From Leeuwenhoekiella polynyae (GTDB lineage: Bacteria > Bacteroidota > Bacteroidia > Flavobacteriales > Flavobacteriaceae): a stretch of 64,000 nucleotides of DNA. The stretch is from assembly GCF_042683665.1 (NCBI RefSeq), contig NZ_JBHUOO010000023.1. One strand, given 5' to 3'. A program made the position numbers and the translations under genes. Below are positions 31,537 through 42,034 of this stretch, in pieces; the first letter of the stretch is position 1; every line of letters starts with the position of its first letter. The notes under the pieces were generated by a model that did not search any database, was not told the DNA's origin, and saw only the letters and a program-made list of their open reading frames with translations.

Positions 31537-31591
31537 TTTGCAGAGAATATTCTGTTAATTATGCAAAAATTAAAAAAAAATCTGTAATACG

Positions 31592-31611
31592 TTAGGGGTT
31601 TTTGATTTGAC
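31592..31611 (+). promoter_or_regulatory. Candidate sigma-factor promoter motif of locus 1
   Basis: A TTAGGGGTTTTTGATTTGAC stretch lies between the divergent sigma factor and fecR. A similar TTAGGTTTTTTTTCGTCAC stretch occurs at the same place in locus 2 (45815-45833), 16 bases before the fecR start there and 33 bases before it here. The shared T/A-GG-T-run shape suggests a target for the ECF sigma factors. Confidence 0.5.
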
Positions 31612-31643
31612 AATCTTAATAGGAGTAATATAATAGAATCTTA

Positions 31644-32804
31644 ATGAAGTACGAAGCAAGAAATCTTATTATAAAATATTTAAACCAGACAGCCTCAGAG
31701 CAAGAATTAGATGAGTTGTCCCGGTGGCTTAAAAATCCTGTTCATGCAAACGAGTTTAAAGCATTTGCTAAAATTGATTATGCTATAGATCATATTATGG
31801 AAGATTTTAATACGGAGCAACATAAGAGCGACTTTTTGTCCAAAATCCGTAAAATGGAACAACAAAAGAAGGTTCGTAAATTATGGACACGCATTTCTGG
31901 AGTAGCAGCCTCTGTTTTAATAATTATTTCGCTTTCTGTATTTCTAAACAACAATCAGGAGCAGGCTGAAAATAGCGCCCCCATAGTTGTTAATAATCAA
32001 ATAGAGCCTGTAAAAAATAACGCTATTTTACTTTTAGAAACGGGTGAGGAGATAGCCTTGCAGCAAGGCAACGCATTACATACTCAAAATGCAGTACGCA
32101 GTAATGAAGGGATTGAGTATAGTGAGGGTACAGCCGTAACAACTGAAATTGCCTATAATTATTTAACGGTACCCCGCGGTGGTCAGTTCTTTGTTAAGCT
32201 GGCTGATGGGACCAAAGTGTGGTTAAATTCCGACTCTAAACTGAAATATCCGGTACATTTTCCTAGGGCTCAGAGTCGTGTGGTAGAGCTGCTTTATGGA
32301 GAAGCCTTTTTTGAAGTTTCGCCTAGTAACAAACATCAGGGAGCAGATTTTAAGGTTATTCATAAGGAGCAGGAGATACAGGTGCTGGGGACAGAATTTA
32401 ATGTTAAAGCTTACCCTGATGAACCTAATGTTTTTACCACTTTGGTTGAAGGGAAGGTTCAGATTAATACACCACGAGAGCAGCAAATTCTTAAGCCGGA
32501 ACAGCAAGCAATTTTAAATGATAATACCTACGCTTTATCCATACGTTCAGTGAATTTGCGGGAGGAAATAGGTTGGGTAACTGGTGAATTTATTTTCAGA
32601 CAAAAAAATCTTGAACAAATCATGGGGGTGCTTAGCAGATGGTACGATATGGAAGTGGTTTTTGAGCGAAGTGAGCTGCAGGATGTCAAATTTGTAGGTA
32701 GAATTCAGAAGGATCAGGAGATAACCGAGATACTTGATAGGATTAAAAACTTTGGTATAATAGAGAACTATGAAATTAATGAGAAGCAGGTACGCTTAAG
32801 GTAG
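31644..32804 (+). CDS. FecR-type anti-sigma factor (locus 1)
   Basis: This is a 386-residue inner-membrane signal transducer. The N-terminal cytoplasmic part (about 1-85) with the DUF4880-like start binds the sigma factor. One membrane helix lies at about 87-104 (IISLSVFLN preceded by GVAASVLI). The periplasmic FecR domain has the core YNYLTVPRGGQFFVKLADG, then TKVWLNSDSKLKYPVHFP and GEAFFEVS, LGTEFNVKAY. A C-terminal STN-like module (GWVTGEFIFRQKNLEQIM to YEINEKQVRLR) follows. It pairs with the divergent sigma factor and with the SusC protein downstream. Confidence 0.92.
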   Translation: MKYEARNLIIKYLNQTASEQELDELSRWLKNPVHANEFKAFAKIDYAIDHIMEDFNTEQHKSDFLSKIRKMEQQKKVRKLWTRISGVAASVLIIISLSVFLNNNQEQAENSAPIVVNNQIEPVKNNAILLLETGEEIALQQGNALHTQNAVRSNEGIEYSEGTAVTTEIAYNYLTVPRGGQFFVKLADGTKVWLNSDSKLKYPVHFPRAQSRVVELLYGEAFFEVSPSNKHQGADFKVIHKEQEIQVLGTEFNVKAYPDEPNVFTTLVEGKVQINTPREQQILKPEQQAILNDNTYALSIRSVNLREEIGWVTGEFIFRQKNLEQIMGVLSRWYDMEVVFERSELQDVKFVGRIQKDQEITEILDRIKNFGIIENYEINEKQVRLR

Positions 32805-32844
32805 CAAATTCATTTTTGATTAAAACAATCAATTTATAAATAGA

Positions 32845-32892
32845 AAAAGGGAGCGAAGTTCAAATTTTCGCAGGTTCAAACTTCGTCCCTTC
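32845..32892 (+). other. RNA hairpin between fecR and susC (locus 1)
   Basis: GGGAGCGAAGTT pairs with AACTTCGTCCC with one bulge, enclosing about 20 bases. It lies within the 134-base gap before susC. A hairpin in the same position occurs in locus 2. It may act as a weak terminator or mRNA-stabilising structure that sets higher susCD than fecR output. Confidence 0.6.
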
Positions 32893-32938
32893 TAATTTGA
32901 TCAGTTAAAGCAAATACTAACCAATACATTTCAAATTT

Positions 32939-35900
32939 ATGAAAATTAAATTGTTCAATGTCTGTAACCCTGAACTAGTTTCCAGGGTCAGAAAACAATT
33001 CTTATTGACGGTCATGAGGGCATTCTTACTTTTATTTTTTACAACGGCTTTAGGATTTAATACAGACATTAGTTATGCTCAGGCTCAAGTAAATGTTGAA
33101 TCATTGGGTGAAATTACAGTTGACGAGGTCTTTCAGTTGATTACAGAACAGACCAAGTATAATTTCCTGTATCCGGAAGGATTATTTTCAGATTTACCAA
33201 AAGTAAAACTGCTTAAAGGTTTAATCAAAGTAGATAAACTCATAGCACAGAGCATTCCTGAATCTCAATTCAACGTGGTGTTATCAGAGGGAGATACCAT
33301 AATTATTGAAAGAAGCAAATCGGTAAATCAAATTAGTGTGTCAGGTACGGTTACCGATGCTAGTGGAACTCCAATACCTTACGTCTATATTCGAGTAAAA
33401 GGTACTACCAAAGGAGTAGCGACCGATTTTGACGGGTACTACAAGATCGCAATAACATCTACCAATAATGTTTTGATATTCAATTCGCTTGGTTTTAAAG
33501 ATAAAGAGGTACTGGTGGGGGACAGGCTTATAGTTGATGTCGTTCTAGAAAATGATGTTACAGAGTTGGATGCAGTCGAAGTAGTGTCTACAGGATATCA
33601 AAAAATAGCTAAGGAACGCAGCGCAGGTTCATTCTCAAAACCGGATATGAGTATCGCAAAAGACAGAACGTATTCCATGAATATTCTACAGCGAATAGAT
33701 GGTCTGGTGGCAGGATTGACTATAAATAATTCGCCCGGTGCGGCTTCAAATCCTTACCTTATAAGAGGTCTAACCAGCATAGGGACATTTGGGGCAAATA
33801 ACGTCTCTGCATCAGATTATGACGGTGATACAGCCCTTAACCCCGGTACAAATAGAAGCCCATTATTTGTGGTAGACGGTATCCCCACCAATAATATTTC
33901 ATTCATTAATCCGCAGGACGTAGAGGATATTACGGTTTTAAAAGATGCCACTGCGGCTTCTATATGGGGAGCGAGAGCTGCAAATGGGGTTATTGTGGTA
34001 ACTACTAAAAAGGCTAGTAATAACAGAAAATTGACGATCAATTACGACGCCTTCACCAATATTCAGGGACGCCCGGAATTAGATTATCAGCCTTATATGA
34101 ATAGTGCCGATTTTATTCAAGCGGCGAGAGAGGTTTTTGATCCGGTATCTTATCCCTTTGAACAATTAAATGCATATACCTTCGGAGGTTCGGGCATCCC
34201 TCCGCACTTAAGAACACTATACGCAGAATACATGGGCGAAATATCAAGTGAGGTGGCCAATGCCCGCTTAGATAGTTTAAGCAGTTTGAGCAACAGGAGA
34301 CAAATACGCGATATCTGGTATAGGCAGGCCATACAGTCAAACCATACCTTAACCCTTTCTGCAGGAGGCGTAAAACATTCTATCTATTCCTCATTGGCTT
34401 ATACAGATACTAAAAACAGCAGACCGGGAGATTCAGATAAACAGTTTAAATTAAATATTAGACAGGACTACAGGTTTAATGACCGAATTAGTGCTTTTTT
34501 AATTACCGATTTTATAAAATCTAAAGCTTTAACCAAGAATAATCTGGATATCGATTATGGATTTTTTCCCTATCAATTATTTCAAAATGAAAACGGGGAG
34601 CATATCTCAATACCCTATATGGGTTTGCTTACAGATGATGTAAGGGCAGATTTTGAAGCCAGATCAAAGGTTAATCTCAATTATAATCCGCTGGATGAAC
34701 GGGATTACGCAGATCTTAATTCTGATGTTTTCAATGGAAGGTTTATCGGTGGGGTGGATATAGGAATTTTTGAAAATTTAAATTTTTTAGGAACCTATAG
34801 CTATATTCAGGGAGCGCGAAAAAGCACCAATTACATCAATCCTGAAAGTTATATCGTACGGAGTGAATTAGCGCAGTTTACAGTTGCAGACACACCAGAT
34901 GATATACCGCAGTATTTTTTGCCAGACACAGGAGGAAGATACACAGAAGGTCATACCTCAAATAGAAATTTTACCATACGTAACCAGCTGTCTTATGATA
35001 ACAGTTGGAGCGAGGGTAAACATCAACTTAGCATTCTATTAGGGCAAGAAGCGCAGGAACAGTTAACCGAATCATCAAGCACTGTAGTTAGAGGGTATAA
35101 TCCCTTGTTACAGACTTCTCTACCAATAGATTATGCATTTCTGGAAAACGAAGGTTTGGAGAATCCGGTAATGCCTAATTTCGGAACGATCAGTACGTTG
35201 ACAGATGATTATTTTGTTCAATCTGAAATCCTGACCCGTTTTACTTCCTATTATACTAATGCAGGATATACTTTAGATAAAAAGTATACTTTTAATGGAA
35301 GTTGGAGACGGGATAAGAGTAATTTATTTGGTCTTGATAAGTCTGCTCAAAATAAGCCCAGTTGGAGTGTTGGTACCAAATGGGCTGTTGGTAGAGAAAA
35401 CTTTTTGTCTGGTTTTAAAAATCTAAATTTTCTGGATTTGAGAGCTACCTATGGTATTACCGGAAACGCGCCAACCCCCGGAGTCTCATCAACTTATGAT
35501 ATCCTAAGGCCACAGACTGAATATACGGTATTAAGTAATCGCATTCCCTTGACCATTAGTACACCCGGTAATCCCAAATTAACATGGGAAAGGACTAGCA
35601 CTTTAAACCTGGGAATTGATTTTGGTATTTACGATCGTATTAATGCTTCTGTAGATGTCTATAGAAAGATGACAGACGACCTTTTAGGTCAGTTGCCACT
35701 CAATATTTTTTCAGGCTTTACTTCGGCCATTGGAAATTTTGGTTCTTTAGAAAATAAAGGGGTTGAGCTTACTCTGAATACTAAGAATATAGAGACCCAA
35801 AACTTCAGTTGGACTACGCTATTTACGATGGCGTATAATAAGAATAAAATTACAGCTCTTGAGTTACCTGGAGAAGTCACTACAGGCGATCAAAAGGTAG

Positions 35901-36580
35901 ATTTGGCTTATTTAAAAGGTTTCCCTGCATTTGCGGTTTTTGCCTACGACTATAAGGGGCTTGATGCTGAGGGAGATCCGTTAGTACAACTACAGGATGG
36001 TACCATCACCAAAGAACCTAACATCACTAGCGCAGATGACATTTTATTTATGGGTACTGCACAACCGGTGTGGAGTGGAGGCCTATCAAATACATTCAGC
36101 TATAAAGGCTTTAACCTAAGTATCAATGCAATCTACAACCTTGGCCACGTTATGCGCAGAGATGTGACTACCAATTTCTCAGGATTGCTGGAGAGTGTAC
36201 CTTTTACAGATTTTGCTAATAGATGGAAAGAACCTGGTGATGAGCTTGTGACCAATATTCCATACTACGACCCTACAGGAGCCCTTTCGGGAGATACCAG
36301 AGACATTGACTATTACATAAAAGGGAATCAAAATGTCTTAGATGCTTCCTACATAAAACTCAGAGACATCACCTTATCCTATAGGCTTCCTAAGGAGTTT
36401 CTTCAAAAGATTAATGTCAAAGACCTGACTTTAAGGTTTTCCGTTTCAAACGTATTGTTATGGACTGCCAACAAGTATGATATTGATCCGGAGTTTCAGT
36501 TCAGCTCCTTAAGTCGTGGCGTACGGGCTCTAAGAACCAACCAAGGGAGCGTTGCGCTTGGTCTTCACTTTTCTCTTTAA
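32939..36580 (+). CDS. SusC/RagA-family TonB-dependent outer-membrane transporter with STN domain (locus 1)
   Basis: This protein has 1213 residues. A signal peptide runs to about residue 48. An STN (secretin/TonB N-terminal) domain lies at about 60-130 (EITVDEVFQLITEQTKYNFLY), followed by a CarboxypepD_reg beta-sandwich (SGTVTDASGTPIPYVYIRVKG). The TonB plug has the hallmark EVVSTGYQ, IRGLTSIG, LFVVDGIP and ATAASIWGARAANGVIVVTT. A long beta-barrel ends in a terminal F/L strand (ALGLHFSL). It imports large nutrients together with the lipoprotein SusD. The STN domain links occupancy to FecR, as in FecA-type signalling. The substrate cannot be inferred. Confidence 0.95.
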   Translation: MKIKLFNVCNPELVSRVRKQFLLTVMRAFLLLFFTTALGFNTDISYAQAQVNVESLGEITVDEVFQLITEQTKYNFLYPEGLFSDLPKVKLLKGLIKVDKLIAQSIPESQFNVVLSEGDTIIIERSKSVNQISVSGTVTDASGTPIPYVYIRVKGTTKGVATDFDGYYKIAITSTNNVLIFNSLGFKDKEVLVGDRLIVDVVLENDVTELDAVEVVSTGYQKIAKERSAGSFSKPDMSIAKDRTYSMNILQRIDGLVAGLTINNSPGAASNPYLIRGLTSIGTFGANNVSASDYDGDTALNPGTNRSPLFVVDGIPTNNISFINPQDVEDITVLKDATAASIWGARAANGVIVVTTKKASNNRKLTINYDAFTNIQGRPELDYQPYMNSADFIQAAREVFDPVSYPFEQLNAYTFGGSGIPPHLRTLYAEYMGEISSEVANARLDSLSSLSNRRQIRDIWYRQAIQSNHTLTLSAGGVKHSIYSSLAYTDTKNSRPGDSDKQFKLNIRQDYRFNDRISAFLITDFIKSKALTKNNLDIDYGFFPYQLFQNENGEHISIPYMGLLTDDVRADFEARSKVNLNYNPLDERDYADLNSDVFNGRFIGGVDIGIFENLNFLGTYSYIQGARKSTNYINPESYIVRSELAQFTVADTPDDIPQYFLPDTGGRYTEGHTSNRNFTIRNQLSYDNSWSEGKHQLSILLGQEAQEQLTESSSTVVRGYNPLLQTSLPIDYAFLENEGLENPVMPNFGTISTLTDDYFVQSEILTRFTSYYTNAGYTLDKKYTFNGSWRRDKSNLFGLDKSAQNKPSWSVGTKWAVGRENFLSGFKNLNFLDLRATYGITGNAPTPGVSSTYDILRPQTEYTVLSNRIPLTISTPGNPKLTWERTSTLNLGIDFGIYDRINASVDVYRKMTDDLLGQLPLNIFSGFTSAIGNFGSLENKGVELTLNTKNIETQNFSWTTLFTMAYNKNKITALELPGEVTTGDQKVDLAYLKGFPAFAVFAYDYKGLDAEGDPLVQLQDGTITKEPNITSADDILFMGTAQPVWSGGLSNTFSYKGFNLSINAIYNLGHVMRRDVTTNFSGLLESVPFTDFANRWKEPGDELVTNIPYYDPTGALSGDTRDIDYYIKGNQNVLDASYIKLRDITLSYRLPKEFLQKINVKDLTLRFSVSNVLLWTANKYDIDPEFQFSSLSRGVRALRTNQGSVALGLHFSL

Positions 36581-36602
36581 TCGATTTTAATAAGATATAC
36601 TC

Positions 36603-38054
36603 ATGAATTTTAAAACTATTTATTCAGGAATAATCTCTTTTGTAATAATTGGCTCTTTGACGGTTTCTTGTGATGACGATTTTCTCGAAGTCACTCCTAA
36701 AGGAAGCTTAATCGCAGAATCTGTATATGATTATGATTTATTACTTGACGACCCCTTATTAAGGGAAGCTTCAAATGTAACGGTACCAATGGGAGATGAA
36801 GTTGCGGCCGTAGAACCTTTTTATTCAACTATAGAGCTACGTGCACGCAGACTCTTCAAATGGGAGGCAGAAATATATAATTCAGATCAAACACCGCAGG
36901 AATTACAAACCTCAATGACCTCATTATATTCGTATAATAAAATTATTAATGAAGTAGGCGCTACCGTTGACGGTACCGATGAGTTAAGAGCGCAACTTGA
37001 AGCAGAAGCGCGTGTAGGCCGGGCATTAAGTTATTTTATTCTCATCAATTATTATGGAAAGCCTTATGATGCAGCGACTGCTTCTTCAGATTTGGGGTTT
37101 CCCATTATTGAATATTCAGATATTAGTTCTACTGACTTTACCCGAAATACAGTACAGGAAGTCTATGATTTTATCATCGATGATATTGAAATGGCACTTC
37201 CTTTTCTTCCCAGAACTGTAAAAGATAGAAATCGGGTATCTGCGGCTACGGCCGAAGCTTTATATGGTAAAGTACTTATATTTCAACACCGGTTTGACGA
37301 GGCGTTGGTGCATTTAGATCTGGCATTAGATTATACCGCTAATACGCAGGTTGAGTTAGGGATTTATGATTATAACGAGGAGTTTCTTGACGGCGGGGTG
37401 TTCACACCTGCCAGTCCATTTTTTGGTCCGGCTACGGTCAATAGAAACTTGAATAAGGAAGTGCTCTATGATAAGGGCTTTGTAAATTCATGGTCGTTTG
37501 TTCAAAATGAGTTTGTTATCAATCCAGAAACAGCCGCCCTTTTCAACCCTTCTGATTTAAGGTTGAACTTTTACTCAGATGCAGAATTCTTTGGTTTTGA
37601 ACCCTTTTATCCTAAAGGTATGTTGCGAAAGATGGGGCCACTCTTCCAGGAATTTGGGATTTTCCTCCCGGATATCTATTTGTTGAATATTGAAGCAACC
37701 GCGCGATTAGGATTTTTAGAAGATTCGGTTTCTAAATTAGAAATTTTTAGAGCAAACAGGATGCCTGTGGAAGATACTGAGGTCCCTTCAGCGATCGCCA
37801 CAGATAAGGATAAGCTCGTAACATTCATTTTTGAAGAACGCATGCGCGAATTGGCGCTAACGGGATACAGATGGTTTGATATGAGACGCTTATCAGTAGA
37901 TCCCGATTATAGTGATTTAGTGAGCTATACCCACAAACTTTATAATGAAGAAGGGGAAGTACTGGAAACCTATGAGTTGACTCCTGACCGCTTTGTACTG
38001 CGATTTGGGGATCTTGTTTTATCGCAAAACCCCAATTTAACTGAGAATCCTTAA
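36603..38054 (+). CDS. SusD/RagB-family nutrient-binding lipoprotein (locus 1)
   Basis: This 483-residue outer-membrane lipoprotein has a lipobox with Cys near residue 23 (GSLTVSC), followed by the acidic surface-export-like start CDDDFLEVTPKG. It has the helical TPR-like SusD fold with late-family blocks (EERMRELALTGYRWFDMRRL near 415-440). It forms a lidded complex with SusC. It is cotranscribed 23 bases downstream of susC. The substrate is not known; no glycoside hydrolase is nearby, so a peptide or other compound is more likely than a polysaccharide. Confidence 0.93.
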   Translation: MNFKTIYSGIISFVIIGSLTVSCDDDFLEVTPKGSLIAESVYDYDLLLDDPLLREASNVTVPMGDEVAAVEPFYSTIELRARRLFKWEAEIYNSDQTPQELQTSMTSLYSYNKIINEVGATVDGTDELRAQLEAEARVGRALSYFILINYYGKPYDAATASSDLGFPIIEYSDISSTDFTRNTVQEVYDFIIDDIEMALPFLPRTVKDRNRVSAATAEALYGKVLIFQHRFDEALVHLDLALDYTANTQVELGIYDYNEEFLDGGVFTPASPFFGPATVNRNLNKEVLYDKGFVNSWSFVQNEFVINPETAALFNPSDLRLNFYSDAEFFGFEPFYPKGMLRKMGPLFQEFGIFLPDIYLLNIEATARLGFLEDSVSKLEIFRANRMPVEDTEVPSAIATDKDKLVTFIFEERMRELALTGYRWFDMRRLSVDPDYSDLVSYTHKLYNEEGEVLETYELTPDRFVLRFGDLVLSQNPNLTENP

Positions 38055-38065
38055 TTATATATTCA

Positions 38066-39160
38066 ATGACTATGAAAAGATATTTTGCAATACTTCTGGC
38101 TTTAAGCATGTTAGCGAGTTGTAAGGAAAAGGATATTCAGAAATGGGATTATTCCATATCAGGACAAGTGCCAGCAGATAAAAATTTTGAAATGGCCATA
38201 ATGTCTTATCCCTCTGATGAAGAGGGTGGGCCTTATGATGCAGATACCACAGTAGTGGTGGATGGTAAATTCAGTTTTGAAGGAAACATTGCCCGGCCCC
38301 AGCTTGCAGAACTCAATCTGATTGAAAAAGAAGAACAAGAACGAGAAGATAATGATTTTGCCGGTATGGCCAACGTAGCTTTGTTTTATCTGGATGGTAC
38401 CCTAAACATTACGTTTAATGAAAAAGGTATGGCTTCGTATGAAGGTGGAGGAGAAGAACAGCAAGCCTGGCTAAAGTGGGAGGAAATGAGTAAATCACTG
38501 GCAGAATCTAAAGGAGGTGTCACCCTAGAAGCTTTTCAAAATCTGGTTGGAGAATTTGTAGACCGGTACCCGGACCGTTATGTAAGCATTGATTTGATGG
38601 ATATTGTTACCCAGGGTCCTATTCAATACGATCTGGTTGCTACTATGTATGATGCTCTAAGTGAGCGGATGAAAAATTCTGCGAAGGTTTTGGCGTGGAA
38701 GCCTGCTTTGGACAAAGCCAAAACCTATCTGACAGGAGAACTGAAAGCACCCGTTTTTACGATGAATGATCCTGAAGGCAACCCCATTGCACTTGAATCC
38801 TATAGGGGTAAATACGTGCTTTTAGATTTTTGGGCAAGTTGGTGTGCTCCCTGCAGAGCAGAAAACCCTAATGTTTTAGCTGCTTATCAAAACTATGAGG
38901 ATAGCAATTTTGACATTCTCGCAGTCTCTATAGATACCGATAAGGAAGCCTGGCTTAAAGCCGTACACGAAGATCAGCTACCCTGGAAACATATAAGCGA
39001 TTTAAAAGGCAGCGATAATGAGGCGGCTAAAGCTTACGGGGTGGAAGCTATTCCCGATAATTTCCTTATAAATCCGGAGGGATTTATTGTGGGAAGAGGT
39101 CTTAGGGGCAAAGCCTTGCACGATAAACTGAATGATTTAATATCAAAAAAAACTAAATAA
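38066..39160 (+). CDS. TlpA-like thioredoxin-fold lipoprotein with DUF4369-type N-domain
   Basis: This protein has 364 residues, with a lipoprotein signal (LALSMLASCKEK). The N-terminal part resembles the DUF4369 beta domain common before Bacteroidota thioredoxins (ISGQVPADKNFEMAIMSYP, DTTVVVDGKFSFEGN). A C-terminal AhpC/TSA-thioredoxin fold carries WASWCAPCRAEN (CAPC active site, about residues 258-269) and the cis-Pro-like IPDNF. It is probably a periplasmic disulfide reductase in the outer or inner membrane leaflet. It lies 11 bases after susD. An ATG one codon later in the same frame (38072) is an alternative start. Confidence 0.9.
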   Translation: MTMKRYFAILLALSMLASCKEKDIQKWDYSISGQVPADKNFEMAIMSYPSDEEGGPYDADTTVVVDGKFSFEGNIARPQLAELNLIEKEEQEREDNDFAGMANVALFYLDGTLNITFNEKGMASYEGGGEEQQAWLKWEEMSKSLAESKGGVTLEAFQNLVGEFVDRYPDRYVSIDLMDIVTQGPIQYDLVATMYDALSERMKNSAKVLAWKPALDKAKTYLTGELKAPVFTMNDPEGNPIALESYRGKYVLLDFWASWCAPCRAENPNVLAAYQNYEDSNFDILAVSIDTDKEAWLKAVHEDQLPWKHISDLKGSDNEAAKAYGVEAIPDNFLINPEGFIVGRGLRGKALHDKLNDLISKKTK

Positions 39161-39167
39161 GCACACT

Positions 39168-40445
39168 ATGAAAAATTTAATAATAGGTCTTTTCATATCC
39201 GGTAGTGTACTGGCGCAGAACGAAACGAACCCAGAATATTCATATGCCGAATTTAACGCCTTAGAACATGTTAAAGATCAGGAAGCGTATTATGAAGAAA
39301 TGCGACAGGCAAATCCAGATGCTGACTACGACACGTATCTGACTGCTTTAGCCATAGCAAATCTGGACCATGGCAATACCGATAAGTATAAATTTTACAC
39401 CCGTTCAAATCCTGATTTTTCTGCAATTGCTTTGATAAACCTGGTTTATGCCTTAGAGCATTTGGAAGACGAAGATAAAAATATGCCGGTTATTGCTGAG
39501 GTATCTCAAGAAGTTATTGATAAGATTGAGAGTCGTGATGAAATCGACGTGATTGCAGATGGAAGATTACAGGTGCTTCTGGAACTTAACGCAATGGCCA
39601 ATGCTAAACTGGGTAATGTTGCACTGGCCAAGAAAAATTTAAAAAAGTCCTCAGAAATCGTTTCTGAGTTTAGGGATTCTAAATATTTTAAGGATTCAAA
39701 AGCGAGCTTTTACGATCGCTGTGCAATTGTATTAGCTGCAGCCGGGGAAACTCAAAGAGCGATGGATACGCTGGTCAAGGCTGTAAGAACCGGAGAATCA
39801 AAACCGAAGCTTAGAGAGACCTTTGCTCACGTTTATAAAGAATTAAAAGGTACCGATGTAGGTTGTGAAGACTTGCTAAATGAGCTTAGGGAAGAGGCGT
39901 ATCAACACTATTATGATAAGATTAAAAAAACCTACCTCACAGATGTTAAAATTCCTTACGAGGGCAAAATAAATGCACCTAATGGTTCTGGTGAACAATT
40001 AACCATCTTTTCTGCTGATAAGAATGTTTATGATATTTCAATACCCGATTTGAACGGGAATCCGGTGAATCTGGCAGATCATAAAGGCGAAATCCTGTTG
40101 ATTGATTTCTGGACGACTATGTGTACTCCTTGTGTGGCTTGCTTTACCGCATTTGAAAAAGTTGTGGAAGATTATAAAGATGAACCCTTTCAACTTTATG
40201 TCATCAATCTTTTTGAACTTCAGGAAGATGTGAAAAGTTTTGTACGTAAAAAAGGTATTGACCTTGACGTACTCCATGACGAAGAAAACGTAGCCTATAA
40301 TGTAGTCGCGACACCTACTAAAATTGTATTTGATCCACAAGGCACTATTCGCTTTTATAATATAGCCTACGCGGGCTCTACGGATGGGGAATATTATAAA
40401 GTAAAAGCCATGATCGAAATCATCAAGGAACACGCTTCTAATTAA
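39168..40445 (+). CDS. Periplasmic thioredoxin-like protein with helical N-domain
   Basis: This protein has 425 residues, with a short signal peptide (MKNLIIGLFISGSVLA). The helical repeat-like N-terminal part (about 20-250) is acidic. A C-terminal thioredoxin fold carries FWTTMCTPCVACF (CTPC) and TPTKIVFDPQG. It lies seven bases after the previous thioredoxin gene. Tetratricopeptide-like helices suggest that it docks other proteins, with the CTPC site acting on their disulfides. The unusual extra Cys in CTPCVAC may modify the redox chemistry. Confidence 0.85.
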   Translation: MKNLIIGLFISGSVLAQNETNPEYSYAEFNALEHVKDQEAYYEEMRQANPDADYDTYLTALAIANLDHGNTDKYKFYTRSNPDFSAIALINLVYALEHLEDEDKNMPVIAEVSQEVIDKIESRDEIDVIADGRLQVLLELNAMANAKLGNVALAKKNLKKSSEIVSEFRDSKYFKDSKASFYDRCAIVLAAAGETQRAMDTLVKAVRTGESKPKLRETFAHVYKELKGTDVGCEDLLNELREEAYQHYYDKIKKTYLTDVKIPYEGKINAPNGSGEQLTIFSADKNVYDISIPDLNGNPVNLADHKGEILLIDFWTTMCTPCVACFTAFEKVVEDYKDEPFQLYVINLFELQEDVKSFVRKKGIDLDVLHDEENVAYNVVATPTKIVFDPQGTIRFYNIAYAGSTDGEYYKVKAMIEIIKEHASN

Positions 40446-40535
40446 TACTAGTGTTCGCAACATCCTTTAGCCGAAATAGCTGTGAAGAGCAATCGGAAAA
40501 GGCCGGTGTGAACTTTTAGAAAATCTAATAAATAG

Positions 40536-41951
40536 ATGATACGACTCAAAAGAATATTGCTGGTCCTTTTAATCAGCATGAATGCCTGTGCATTTGCTCA
40601 GGATGATCAGGAATCAATTCTTGCGTTTTTAAAGAATGAGACCCATGCAGAAAAACGCGAGGAAAAGATCAAAAGTATCCTGGAGAACGGTAGTGCAATC
40701 CAATTGTTTGAACTGCTTCAGTTTTATGGAACTGATGATGAAAAAAGTGACCAAATCATCAAACTGATAAATAAGAAGTATCCGCAATCTCAGGAAGCGC
40801 GTTTTGCACGAATGATGTCTTTCCGAAATCTTGAAAGTGCGCAGGAAGTCGAGGAGCATTTTTTCAAAATACAGCAGGAATATCCCGAGGCAAACCTTGA
40901 TTTTGAAAAAAATCTGGTCGCTATGACCTTTGCCGAAGTTCCCGATGCTCAAAAAATGATGGATTACATCAATGCAATTGAAGACCCTGTATATAGGATA
41001 GGAGCACTGATTTCTAATCTGGAATTGTTTATTCCAATAGATCAGGAGAAGGCTTTAAAACTGGCAACGCAAAATCTGGATCACGCTAAAAAGCTCAAGG
41101 CCCAGATAAAGAAGAGTAATCAGGCCGAGGCTATTTATAACGAGTACCTAAAGATGTATGGCAAATTGCTTTTTAAAACCGGGTATGATCAAAAGTCGTT
41201 TAAATACATTCAGGAAGCCTATGAAAATCTGGAGGATATTAGTGAGAACCGCGAACTTGTGGAAATCTATGCGTATCTGTCTGCAAGTTTAAAAGGGAAT
41301 TACGAGAAAAGCCTTCCTGTACTGGCTGAAATGATTGAAGCGGGTAAGAATGAGCAAAGATATTTGGATCAGGTGAGATTGGGGTATGCAAAATTATATC
41401 CTGATAAAGATGTTGAAGCCTATATAGATTCCTTAAACCAAAAGTTTATCGAGAAGGTCAGATCCAATGTAACAGCGTTTAGCGTCAGTAAACAGGCACC
41501 GGCCTTCTCGGTAACCGATGTTAACGGTAAAAAAGTGACTCTTGAAGATTTTAAAGGTAAGACGATAGTTCTTGATTTTTGGGCAACCTGGTGCGGTCCC
41601 TGCGTGGCTTCATTCCCTGCAATGCAGTTAGCCGCTAACCGTTATGCCAATGATCCGGAAGTTGAATTCCTGTTTATCGATACCTGGGAGAATGTTAAAG
41701 ATCCTTTGTCCCATTCTAAAAAATTTCTCGATAAACGAGGCTATGATTTTGATTTGTATATAGATGCCATAGATCCTGAAACCCAACTTCCCCCGGCGGT
41801 AACAGCATTTGAGGTAACCGGAATTCCTGCAAAATTTGTCATTGATCCTGAAGGAATAATACGTTTTGAATTAGAAGGTTTTGAAGGAGATATGGAGGCT
41901 GCAGCAGAAGAACTTGCGCAAATGGTTGAAATAGCCCGAAAAGGCTTTTAA
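40536..41951 (+). CDS. Periplasmic thioredoxin-like protein with long helical N-domain
   Basis: This protein has 471 residues. The signal peptide (MIRLKRILLVLLISMNACAFA) is followed by a helical, TPR-like domain (about 25-300) and a C-terminal TlpA/thioredoxin domain (FSVTDVNGKKVTLEDFKG; WATWCGPCVASFPAMQ, CGPC active site; VTGIPAKFVIDPEG). It is the third thioredoxin-fold gene in a row of locus 1, and the 669-residue protein of locus 2 is its longer relative. Electrons would come from the DsbD protein encoded downstream. Confidence 0.9.
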   Translation: MIRLKRILLVLLISMNACAFAQDDQESILAFLKNETHAEKREEKIKSILENGSAIQLFELLQFYGTDDEKSDQIIKLINKKYPQSQEARFARMMSFRNLESAQEVEEHFFKIQQEYPEANLDFEKNLVAMTFAEVPDAQKMMDYINAIEDPVYRIGALISNLELFIPIDQEKALKLATQNLDHAKKLKAQIKKSNQAEAIYNEYLKMYGKLLFKTGYDQKSFKYIQEAYENLEDISENRELVEIYAYLSASLKGNYEKSLPVLAEMIEAGKNEQRYLDQVRLGYAKLYPDKDVEAYIDSLNQKFIEKVRSNVTAFSVSKQAPAFSVTDVNGKKVTLEDFKGKTIVLDFWATWCGPCVASFPAMQLAANRYANDPEVEFLFIDTWENVKDPLSHSKKFLDKRGYDFDLYIDAIDPETQLPPAVTAFEVTGIPAKFVIDPEGIIRFELEGFEGDMEAAAEELAQMVEIARKGF

Positions 41952-42034
41952 CCCTAATTACAAACAGTTATTAACACGATTTTTTTCTTGCATACCCCGT
42001 AAGGGATAAGGGAAAAATTTTTGAAACAGCATAT